From: Thermoplasmata archaeon
GTDB lineage: Archaea; Thermoplasmatota; E2; DHVEG-1; B8-G13
NCBI GenBank assembly: GCA_003649745.1
Contig: QMST01000030.1
Coordinates: forward strand, 1-6,498
Direction of reading: 5' to 3'
DNA length: 6,498 bases
How positions within the stretch are numbered: position 1 is the stretch's first letter; every line of letters starts with the position of its first letter. Under the pieces are notes generated by a model. It was not told where the DNA came from. It saw only the letters and a list, made by a program, of their open reading frames with translations, and made no database searches. Made by a program: the position numbers and the translations under genes. Below are positions 1 through 5,146 of the stretch, piece by piece.

Positions 1-2
1 AG

Positions 3-551
3 TTTATATACTCGTTTATAGAAAACTTTTTTGTCAAATTTGATTTTCTTGCATCCTCATATGCTTCAATATATGAGGATTCTGTTAAACGAGAATTGTC
101 ATTGTTAGATGTCAATAGAAAAACAAAAATACTTCACATAGGATGTGGTTCTCTTCCATTGACTGTGAAATATTTATACAAGTACACGCCAGCTGAACTT
201 ATAGTTGGTATAGATAATACAATGAGAGCAGTTAAGAATGCAAAATTGTATCTAAACAGGGAAGATATTAGAGGGAGAGTAAAAATAGAATATGGAGATG
301 GAATCTCCTATGAGTTAGAGGATTTTGACATCATATTTTTATCATGGGGTGTAGAACCAAGGGAAAAAGTATTACATAACATTTTTGGAAGGATGAGGAA
401 AAATGGCAAACTTGTTTTGAGGTTGCCAAGCCAGGATTGTTTAGATGAGAAATTAAAAAGGATGATTAATGAACATAGCATGGTTATAACCAATCAGGTA
501 AGTCGCCCTTTTTTTGGCTCCGCCGTTTCTATTTTGCTCATGAAAAAATAA
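3..551 (+). CDS. Nicotianamine synthase-like SAM-binding protein, 5' truncated by window edge
   Basis: The frame is open from base 3 to the TAA at 549-551, giving 182 visible residues. A TTG at 96 could be called as a start, but it has no Shine-Dalgarno, and the upstream codons read as protein with a Tyr/Glu/Leu pattern like the helix before the cofactor loop in nicotianamine synthases. The true start is therefore probably left of the window. Visible motifs are the SAM-binding loop HIGCGSLPLT (visible residues 45-54), the acidic strand VGIDNTMRAVKNAK, and FDIIFLSWGVEPREKVL followed by KNGKLVLR. These parallel the family's GxGPLPLT loop and its FLA-LVG / LVLR strand. Family knowledge: these enzymes condense aminocarboxypropyl groups from SAM, often to make metallophores; others in the fold are methyltransferases. 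The exact reaction is inferred and a plain class I methyltransferase is the alternative. It converges on the secreted-protein gene at 710. Confidence 0.72.
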   Translation, partial: FIYSFIENFFVKFDFLASSYASIYEDSVKRELSLLDVNRKTKILHIGCGSLPLTVKYLYKYTPAELIVGIDNTMRAVKNAKLYLNREDIRGRVKIEYGDGISYELEDFDIIFLSWGVEPREKVLHNIFGRMRKNGKLVLRLPSQDCLDEKLKRMINEHSMVITNQVSRPFFGSAVSILLMKK

Positions 552-556
552 ACCTG

Positions 557-564
557 TTTTTTTT
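557..564 (+). terminator. T8 run after the NAS-like gene
   Basis: Eight consecutive T on the + strand begin five bases after the stop codon, with a further T6 at 596-601. Oligo-T without a strong hairpin is the usual archaeal terminator. On the other strand, the A6 at 543-548 gives a T6 that could end transcription arriving from the secreted-protein gene. Confidence 0.5.
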
Positions 565-601
565 GAGATAAAGGATAAACTTGTACAGGGGCATGTTTTT
601 T

Positions 602-621
602 CCCATGTTGGAACAAATGGG
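602..621. repeat. Small inverted repeat in the convergent gap
   Basis: CCCAT, a bulged G and TTG pair with CAAATGGG around a GAA triloop, an eight-pair stem with one bulge. It lies between two convergent genes. It is not followed by a T-run on either strand, so a classical terminator role is not supported. It could be chance. Confidence 0.25.
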
Positions 622-709
622 CTCTGCTGTATAATTTCTTAGGTGTGACCAATGAGACAGGTATGATGCAGTAATCGCTGCTGTTTTCTTTTTATTTCTC
701 CTTTCTATT

Positions 710-2785
710 TCATATTTTTAAAAAATTTTTTATAAACCACCAGAAATTTATATTGAATGGTGAACCCTTGTTTTTAGGCATCGTTATTGGAAGAGGATCA
801 CTCCAGTCGCTTTCAGCATCATTTGTATCTTTTGCTTTCACTTTGATATCATAACTTCCTTTTTCACTCCATGTATGTGATGCACCGACTGTTTGACCAC
901 TATTATATGGTCCTAACCATCCACTGTTTGTTCTATCTCCCCAGTCAAACCAGTAATAGACTTGATCCTCATCTGGATCAGTGGTACTTGTTGAATATGT
1001 ATAGGATGTACCAGCTTTTCCACTTGTTGGACCAGAAGGCTTATTAGGCTTATTTGGTGGTTTATTTTCCTTCTTTGGACATTCAACTATGATCCTGCTT
1101 AATTTCCTTCCGTTGATCCATTTTCCGTTAGTAAATTTTCCAGTTGTAGGATCGTATACTGAAAACTGGATTTGTTCTCCACCGTTTTGGCCTTGTTTTG
1201 TGTCATGTGCTATACCAAATACATATTTTCCATTCGCAAGTTTTACGATACCTGCAATCATAGCAGCGTGTCCTGGTACTCGCAATTCTACATCCTGTCC
1301 TCTGCGTATCTCTTTTATGATTTTATCTAGGTCAACTTTTTCATCGTAGATAGTAGTCTCTATTGGATATTTGTTATCCTCCATGTATCTTTTCTTTTTA
1401 TCCCGCCATCCAAATGGACAGCCATTAGCCCAACCTGTTGCTGTTTTCATCTTATCGATGCTAATATCGTTATCATTCATGCCTAGACCGTGTTTTTTAT
1501 TGAGGAATTTGAGGCTGTTGCTAATTGCAGCAGGAACGCACTCTGCTATTCCACAGGGTTGGTTAACTATATCAGTTAATTTATGCCATGCACCATCTAC
1601 AATTCCACATCCGATCATTATTTTGGGTATAGTGAAGGTAGGGGTTATTCCTGTCTCTCCACTGTACATTGTTACAGATCCATCTCTAACAATCGCAGTC
1701 TGGAAATCACTTGGCATGGTTTCAAGTGGATTTGATGTGAGTTCATATGCATATTCTAGATAAGTTACCTCTGTTCCATTTTCGATCTTTAGATCAAAGT
1801 CTATTACAAATTCGTTTCCAACTGGCATGATAGGAAGGTTTTGTACAATCCATTCTTCGTTTACGGCTAAATTGAGATACATGATTTCATCATCCTGCTC
1901 ATATTCTATGATTGCTTCACCCCAGCAGGAGTCAGTGATGAGAGTCCCTTCTAGATTCAAATTTAGCTGAATAAAAGATATACCTGCACCCTCAGGTGCA
2001 TATGTAACATTTATTGTATCTTCTCCTTTATTCCCAGCTGCATCCTCTGCATATATTGTTATCTCATTCCAACCATCGTACAGATCAAAATCCCATTCAA
2101 ATGGATAATATGTTGTAGGTGGTATAGTACTGGATGTCTCTTTTTGGCCTTCACTCCATTTTTGCTTGGCACCTATAGAAACTACACCCACATTATCCGT
2201 AACTAGACCTGTTACAGTTATATGCGGGTTTGTAACTGTTGCGCCATTTTCTGGTGAGTCTATAGTTACTGTTGGTGGTTGATCATCCGGTGGATTATAT
2301 GTAACATTTACTGAATCCTCACCCATTGAACCATATATGTTTTTGAATCTAACAATTACAAGGTTCCATCCAGGGTGCAAACCATAAATGTCTATCTTGA
2401 ACTCAACATATTCTGCTGTTTCAAAATATGAGGAGTTACTATAGGATCCACCCTGATAATGCCACTCCCATTCCCAATAGTTCATACCTGCCTCATCGCT
2501 GGCGTAACCCAAAACTGTTAAATGCGGGTCTGTGACAACTGCACCATCCTCAGGGCTTGTTATAACAACAGCTGGTTGCAAAATATTTGTGATAAAAATT
2601 TTTTCATCCAATGGTGTAACCTTAGCAAAAACATAGCTATAGGTTTCTCCCCTAAATTTTATACTGCTTTCATTTATTGTAGATATCTCTCTTGCTGTCC
2701 TAACAACCTTACCATAAGACATCACACCGAATGCACTGATAACAAATAGCATACATACTAAAATACAGACTATTCTCTTTTTCAT
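710..2785 (-). CDS. Secreted Ig-like/PKD multidomain protein with a C39/papain-like cysteine peptidase-type domain
   Basis: The 691-residue product starts with a signal peptide (KKR, then a hydrophobic core at about 5-22), so it should be exported. Two homologous Ig-like repeats follow, at about 71-163 (SPEDGAVVTDPHLTV) and 171-262 (SPENGATVTNPHITV), each ending in GEDxxNVTY. A beta-rich linker spans about 268-390. The central domain, about 395-570, has a papain-fold layout: Q409, CGIAECVPAA (C411 and C416, the latter in the C-x-P-x-A position typical of C39-like peptidases), H506 in VPGHAAMIAGI, and D528 in AHDTKQG. A Pro/Lys linker leads to a PKD domain (about 586-668; YYWFDWGD, GSYDIKVKAKD). 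The tail ends WWFIKNFLKI. The start is supported by GGGAGG five bases upstream. The likely role is a cell-surface or extracellular peptidase or amidase; substrate unknown. The fold and the catalytic residues are motif inferences. The gene is divergent from an Lrp-type regulator. Confidence 0.85.
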   Translation of the reverse strand: MKKRIVCILVCMLFVISAFGVMSYGKVVRTAREISTINESSIKFRGETYSYVFAKVTPLDEKIFITNILQPAVVITSPEDGAVVTDPHLTVLGYASDEAGMNYWEWEWHYQGGSYSNSSYFETAEYVEFKIDIYGLHPGWNLVIVRFKNIYGSMGEDSVNVTYNPPDDQPPTVTIDSPENGATVTNPHITVTGLVTDNVGVVSIGAKQKWSEGQKETSSTIPPTTYYPFEWDFDLYDGWNEITIYAEDAAGNKGEDTINVTYAPEGAGISFIQLNLNLEGTLITDSCWGEAIIEYEQDDEIMYLNLAVNEEWIVQNLPIMPVGNEFVIDFDLKIENGTEVTYLEYAYELTSNPLETMPSDFQTAIVRDGSVTMYSGETGITPTFTIPKIMIGCGIVDGAWHKLTDIVNQPCGIAECVPAAISNSLKFLNKKHGLGMNDNDISIDKMKTATGWANGCPFGWRDKKKRYMEDNKYPIETTIYDEKVDLDKIIKEIRRGQDVELRVPGHAAMIAGIVKLANGKYVFGIAHDTKQGQNGGEQIQFSVYDPTTGKFTNGKWINGRKLSRIIVECPKKENKPPNKPNKPSGPTSGKAGTSYTYSTSTTDPDEDQVYYWFDWGDRTNSGWLGPYNSGQTVGASHTWSEKGSYDIKVKAKDTNDAESDWSDPLPITMPKNKGSPFNINFWWFIKNFLKI

Positions 2786-2790
2786 TTTTT

Positions 2791-2796
2791 CCTCCC
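2791..2796 (-). promoter_or_regulatory. Strong Shine-Dalgarno of the secreted-protein gene
   Basis: The - strand reads GGGAGG followed by five A and then ATG at 2785, a near-ideal ribosome binding site that fixes the start. Confidence 0.75.
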
Positions 2797-2801
2797 TTCC
2801 A

Positions 2802-2826
2802 AGAGTTATTTTTAAAATATAACTCT
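2802..2826. promoter_or_regulatory. Perfect inverted repeat, candidate operator of the secreted-protein gene
   Basis: AGAGTTAT (2802-2809) and ATAACTCT (2819-2826) are perfect reverse complements separated by nine bases that contain TTTTAAAA. The site lies 17-41 bp upstream of the secreted-protein start, just above its ribosome binding site. If the TATA-like box at 2848-2857 is used, the transcription start falls at about 2826, so the repeat would cover the initially transcribed region, where a bound repressor would block RNA polymerase. The Lrp-type gene begins 170 bp away on the other strand and is the obvious candidate binder; this is inference. Confidence 0.5.
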
Positions 2827-2847
2827 ATGAGTCCTATAATGTTAATC

Positions 2848-2857
2848 TTTTTTTAAA
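2848..2857 (-). promoter_or_regulatory. TATA-like box of the secreted-protein gene
   Basis: The - strand reads TTTAAAAAAA preceded by GGAAAAA, an acceptable purine-rich BRE plus archaeal TATA box. The predicted start, about 25 bases downstream, gives a leader of about 40 nt that contains the GGGAGG site. The area is very AT-rich, so the exact box is uncertain. Confidence 0.35.
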
Positions 2858-2885
2858 TTTTTCCATCTAAAAATAATTTTTTTGA

Positions 2886-2938
2886 AACAGATGTAACAAT
2901 ATTTTATGTTGTAGAGAAAATGCATAAAGAACAGATGT
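2886..2938 (+). repeat. Direct repeat of AACAGATGT upstream of the regulator gene
   Basis: AACAGATGT occurs at 2886-2894 and 2930-2938, 44 bp apart start to start, about four helical turns, so both copies would face the same side of the DNA. The second copy abuts the TATA box of the regulator. This fits binding by an oligomeric Lrp-type protein but could be chance. Confidence 0.35.
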
Positions 2939-2950
2939 TATATATTACAT
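2935..2950 (+). promoter_or_regulatory. TATA box of the Lrp-type gene within a near-palindrome
   Basis: TTATATATTA at 2938-2947 is a good archaeal TATA box. A start about 25 bases downstream gives a leader of about 30 nt that includes GGGAGG at 2979-2984. The box is centred in ATGTTATATATTACAT (2935-2950), palindromic except at one base pair. A regulator bound there would compete with TATA-binding protein, so autoregulation is a reasonable inference. Confidence 0.5.
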
Positions 2951-2995
2951 ATATCATTCTTCAAAAACAAGTTATGCAGGGAGGTTTAAATATAT

Positions 2996-3523
2996 ATGCC
3001 GAGAGTAACAAAAGAACAGATTGAGAGGGATGAGAAAAAAGTATTATCTCATCTTATAGAAGATGCTAGTCAAAGCATAAATGATATTGCAGAAAAATGT
3101 AAATTTTCTCGTCAAAAAGTGTGGAGAATAATAAAAAGACTTAAGAAAAACAAAGTATTTTGGGGTTCCACGGTTGTAGTTGATGAGGAAAAGATAGGTA
3201 AAAGAGGTTATTATGTCCTTATTAAAAAAAGCGTTCATCCAATAACTAAGGAGCTGACTGAGAAAATAGTTAGGAGAGATATAGAGAAGCTTGCAAAAAA
3301 ATTAGATGTTACGATAGAGGATAGTTTTTACACTTATGGTAAATATGATTGGGTTTTATATGTAACTGCTTCAGATATTGCAGTGGCAAAAAAATTTAGT
3401 GATTTGTTGGTCAAGTTATATGAAAATTATATTGCTGATATAGACCTGTTGGAAACACTTTTTCCTATTAAAAAAAGTGGTTTAGTAAATCCACAGAAAG
3501 AAAGGTTAAAAGAGTTTATGTAG
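2996..3523 (+). CDS. Lrp/AsnC-family transcriptional regulator
   Basis: The 175-residue protein has an N-terminal winged helix-turn-helix at about 12-60. SINDIAEKCKFSRQKVWRII shows the two helices, with SRQKVWRIIKRLKK as the recognition helix, and VFWGSTVVVDEEKIG matches the wing and hinge of the Lrp/AsnC family. The C-terminal part (about 71-160) has the beta-alpha-beta pattern of a RAM-type domain: GYYVLIKKS, then DSFYTYGKYDWVLYVTASD, then a helix and the strand ADIDLLETLFPI. It is slightly longer than typical (about 150), mainly through a charged C-terminal tail. An in-frame stop at 2987 excludes an earlier start; GGGAGG lies 11 bases upstream, a slightly long spacing. It probably acts as a DNA-binding oligomer, possibly sensing a small ligand that cannot be predicted here. 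Likely targets are its own promoter and the divergent secreted-protein gene. It ends one base before the end of the convergent acyltransferase remnant. Confidence 0.85.
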   Translation: MPRVTKEQIERDEKKVLSHLIEDASQSINDIAEKCKFSRQKVWRIIKRLKKNKVFWGSTVVVDEEKIGKRGYYVLIKKSVHPITKELTEKIVRRDIEKLAKKLDVTIEDSFYTYGKYDWVLYVTASDIAVAKKFSDLLVKLYENYIADIDLLETLFPIKKSGLVNPQKERLKEFM

Positions 3524-3524
3524 C

Positions 3525-3981
3525 TTATCTGATTTTCTTGACAGGGATACCGGCATATACGCTGTCTTTTTTTTTTCAACTTGCTATTTTTGGGTACAAA
3601 GCTTTTTGCAGATACTACCACGTTGTCCTCGAGTATACATTCTGGCATAATGCTTCTCCACCAATCAAACAATTTCTGCCAATTTTTGTTTTTTTAATAA
3701 CTAGTTTTTCTTTACCTATGTGACCAAGTATCATAGATTTTCCATCTATTAGTGTGTTGTCGCCTATCTCAATCATGCAAGGGTCGCTGATCCATTCTTC
3801 TCCAGCGAGGAAAACATTTTTGCCTATTTTGGCGCCAATAAGTGATAGATAAAATGATTTTATAGGTGGTAGGACAAAGATGTTTATCAAATTTGTAAAC
3901 TGGGTAATATAGGGCTAGGAAAACAGTGTACTTAAAAACATTTTTCTCCCTTAGGTTTTTTTTCATATTCTCCCTCTTCAT
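3525..3981 (-). pseudogene. Left-handed beta-helix (hexapeptide-repeat) acyltransferase, broken by three frameshifts
   Basis: Reading down the - strand, one protein is spread over two frames with three switches. The N-terminus MKKNLREKNVFKYTVFLALY starts at ATG 3966 (or ATG 3981). After YPVYKF, near 3897, the frame changes to TNLINIFVLPPIKSF, then LIGAKIGKNVFLAGEEWISD, MIEIGDNTLIDGKSMILGHI and KIGRNCLIGGEA. Near 3649-3653 it changes to MPECILEDNVVVSAKSFVPK. At a run of ten A (3567-3576) it returns to DSVYAGIPVKKIR and TAA at 3525-3527. Repaired, this gives about 150 residues with the isoleucine-rich hexapeptide pattern, the GH of the usual catalytic histidine, and the family's closing AGIPxKKI. 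Such enzymes O- or N-acetylate sugars or amino acids; next to glycosyltransferases a glycan role fits. Uninterrupted, the main frame hits TAG at 3615. The shifts could be real decay or assembly errors, but four flanking genes of 500-2000 bp are intact, which favours decay. Confidence 0.75.
3567..3576 (+). terminator. T10 run, likely terminator of the Lrp-type gene
   Basis: Ten T in a row on the + strand, 43 bases after the regulator's stop, form a strong archaeal-style termination signal. On the opposite strand the same run is the A10 at which the acyltransferase remnant changes frame, so one sequence may explain both. Confidence 0.5.
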
Positions 3982-4170
3982 ATTTGTGTTTGAAAATGTT
4001 TATGAAAAATGCTGATGAGAAAACGAGGGATAGAATGAGTATTAGATAGCTAATTATCAAGGCTAATTGAGAAGATAAATAAGTTGATCAGAAAATGAAA
4101 TGTTAACAGTTTTGTTACAAAATATAAGAAAAGGAGAGGGGAAAATAGGTCGATAGAATAGCTGAGAATA

Positions 4171-4320
4171 GGGATGATAAAAACCAGGATCAGCCTGGTT
4201 ATACTTATAAATGACAGATCGAATTTCTTTTTCTCACCTGTATATTTTTATCATCAAGTTGAAAATATATGCTTTTTAACTATTTTTGTTTTGGCATAAT
4301 CTATGTTTTTTTATCATCCC
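4171..4320. repeat. 13-bp inverted repeat plus a third copy of its core
   Basis: GGGATGATAAAAA at 4171-4183 is perfectly inverted at 4308-4320. The 11-bp core also occurs inverted at 4245-4255. Just inside the left copy, AACCAGG (4182-4188) and CCTGGTT (4194-4200) form a 7-bp stem with a 5-base loop. No target-site duplication is visible at the outer ends, and the left copy lies in membrane-protein-like coding sequence, so a small transposable element is not established. Confidence 0.4.
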
Positions 4321-4365
4321 AAACCAACATATTTTCGACTATAGACGAAATAAAAATCGACAGAA

Positions 4366-4373
4366 TTATATAG
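4366..4373 (+). promoter_or_regulatory. TATA-like box of the small acidic ORF
   Basis: TTATATAG preceded by the purine-rich CGACAGAA resembles an archaeal BRE/TATA pair. A start about 25 bases on, near 4395, would give an 18-nt leader carrying GGTGGT at 4398-4403, nine bases before ATG 4413. Confidence 0.35.
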
Positions 4374-4412
4374 AACTTAGTTCTATCTTTCATATTTGGT
4401 GGTAAATAAGAG

Positions 4413-4487
4413 ATGGGAAAAACCATAGATGATTTTTTAGAAGAAGAACTATCAGATTTCTGGGTTGAAACAGAGTTAGACGAATAA
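4413..4487 (+). CDS. Possible 24-residue acidic microprotein
   Basis: This short frame (ATG 4413, TAA 4485-4487) begins MGKTIDDFLEEELSDFW and continues with further acidic residues. It has ten Asp/Glu and one Lys, with one Trp, and could form an amphipathic acidic helix. An in-frame TAA at 4407 fixes the start. GGTG, which can pair with the 16S 3' end, lies nine bases upstream and a TATA-like box lies about 45 bases upstream. It stands alone and converges on the glycosylase gene, whose stop is seven bases away. I do not recognise a family. A frame of this length can arise by chance, so promoter and spacing are the main support. An antisense frame (4301-4495) covers it but lies beyond the glycosylase's T7 terminator and has no ribosome binding site. 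Confidence 0.35.
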   Translation: MGKTIDDFLEEELSDFWVETELDE

Positions 4488-4492
4488 AAAAA
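4486..4492 (-). terminator. T7 run closing the glycosyltransferase-glycosylase operon
   Basis: The - strand has seven T starting two bases after the glycosylase stop codon, a typical archaeal oligo-T terminator. It separates the intact operon from the decayed genes downstream. Confidence 0.55.
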
Positions 4493-4494
4493 CA

Positions 4495-5121
4495 TTATTT
4501 CAATATTTTACCAGTCTCCATATACCACATATAGAGATCAAGCTCAGCAGGAGAAACCCCTGTTTTCTTTGCAATTTTTCTTAGCAGTTTTTCTATTTGG
4601 AAATATATGTTCTTTGACAAATATTTTGGTTTCTCTATCAAATTGTATCTTGAAAGCAGGTCTATTATGTGAAAATCTACTATGGCAATGTTTTTAAAAC
4701 CAATGTTCCTCAGAAAATGACTTGCCTCCTTGTAACCAATGCCTTTTATATTACGCACAAGCCATTCTCTAAGATCATACTCGTCTCTAGATGATTCTAT
4801 AATTTTTTTCAAAACATTTTTGTATCTCCTAGCCTCAACAATGTACTTTGCCCTGCTCTTAGGATATCTATGACCATTTTTCTGTAATTTATCTACTAGT
4901 TTCTCCTCTGATAGCAGGAGGAAACCATTATCGATCTCCCTCTGTATCCTTATACTTTTTTCTGCGTTGAAATTTGCAGTTAAAATACAAAAACAAAGCT
5001 CTTTGAACAATGTAAAGCTGTCTTTTCTACCAGTTATATTGAACTCCTTGATACGCGAATCAATTTTATCTTTCACATTAGTACCCATTAACCTTTTTAT
5101 ATCCTTAATCAGCTTTTCCAT
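4495..5121 (-). CDS. ogg: Archaeal Ogg2-type 8-oxoguanine DNA glycosylase / AP lyase
   Basis: This enzyme removes 8-oxoguanine from oxidised DNA and cuts the resulting abasic site by beta-lyase chemistry. Signature stretches are KELCFCILTANFNAE, the helix-hairpin-helix VRNIKGIGYKEASHFLRN with the Schiff-base lysine in GYKEA, and IVDFHI with the catalytic aspartate. The C-terminal SPAELDLYMWYMETGKILK matches the end of the Ogg2 family, including the terminal lysine used there for 8-oxoguanine recognition. I choose ATG 5121 (208 residues) because it aligns with the roughly 207-residue Methanocaldococcus enzyme as I recall it. A TTG at 5145, two bases from the upstream stop, would add eight residues but has no ribosome binding site; GGGGGAG at 5136-5142 lies upstream of the ATG at a long spacing. 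It sits 25 bp after the GT4 gene and is probably co-transcribed, although a DNA repair role has no obvious link with glycosylation. Confidence 0.9.
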   Translation of the reverse strand: MEKLIKDIKRLMGTNVKDKIDSRIKEFNITGRKDSFTLFKELCFCILTANFNAEKSIRIQREIDNGFLLLSEEKLVDKLQKNGHRYPKSRAKYIVEARRYKNVLKKIIESSRDEYDLREWLVRNIKGIGYKEASHFLRNIGFKNIAIVDFHIIDLLSRYNLIEKPKYLSKNIYFQIEKLLRKIAKKTGVSPAELDLYMWYMETGKILK

Positions 5122-5146
5122 ACCGTAAATAAAGTACTCCCCCAAT

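Larger units (their letters stand above)
3932..4393 (-). pseudogene. Remains of a multi-pass membrane protein, possibly of a glycan cluster
   Basis: The - strand reads as hydrophobic, membrane-like protein in changing frames. The clearest pieces are 4247-4050 (65 residues, no start, containing GEKKKFDLSF, then LILVFIIPILSYSIDLFSPL and LLFLYFVTKLLTFHFLINLF) and 4087-3932 (51 residues, LALIISYLILILSLVFSSAF, then a cytoplasmic-type charged tail FKHKYEEGEYEKKPK). One inserted base near 4063-4070 joins them. A weaker N-terminal piece, from ATG 4393, reads MKDRTKFYIILSIFISSIVE and ENMLVWDDKK, then after a one-base slip at A7 (4306-4312) IDYAKTKIVKKHIFST, then three stops. Its end overlaps the start of the acyltransferase remnant, as in a tight operon. 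I do not recognise the family; a flippase or the membrane tail of a glycosyltransferase is possible. Hydrophobic open frames can arise by chance in AT-rich DNA, so the N-terminal part is tentative. Confidence 0.5.

Noticed and set aside
1089..1763. Two + strand frames of 86 and 130 residues
   Set aside because: They are antisense to the well-supported secreted protein, with no family signature or ribosome binding site.
1985..2000. TGCACC/GGTGCA hairpin with a 4-base loop
   Set aside because: It lies inside the coding sequence of the secreted protein between conserved segments and is explained by codons for an Ala-Pro-Glu-Gly-Ala stretch.
4008..4080. CTGATGAG resembling a C box of a C/D guide RNA
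   Set aside because: No D box (CTGA) or C'/D' pair follows at a suitable distance, and the area reads as membrane-protein remains.
4182..4212. - strand TTTATAAG followed by the AACCAGG/CCTGGTT palindrome, like a repressed promoter
   Set aside because: The next start codon is about 200 bases downstream, and both elements fall within codons of the membrane-protein-like frame.
4301..4495. 64-residue - strand frame whose ATG overlaps the glycosylase stop (TAATG)
   Set aside because: It lies beyond a T7 terminator, has no ribosome binding site, and its Ser-rich first half mirrors the acidic frame on the other strand. Only its second half is considered, as a weak part of the membrane-protein remains.
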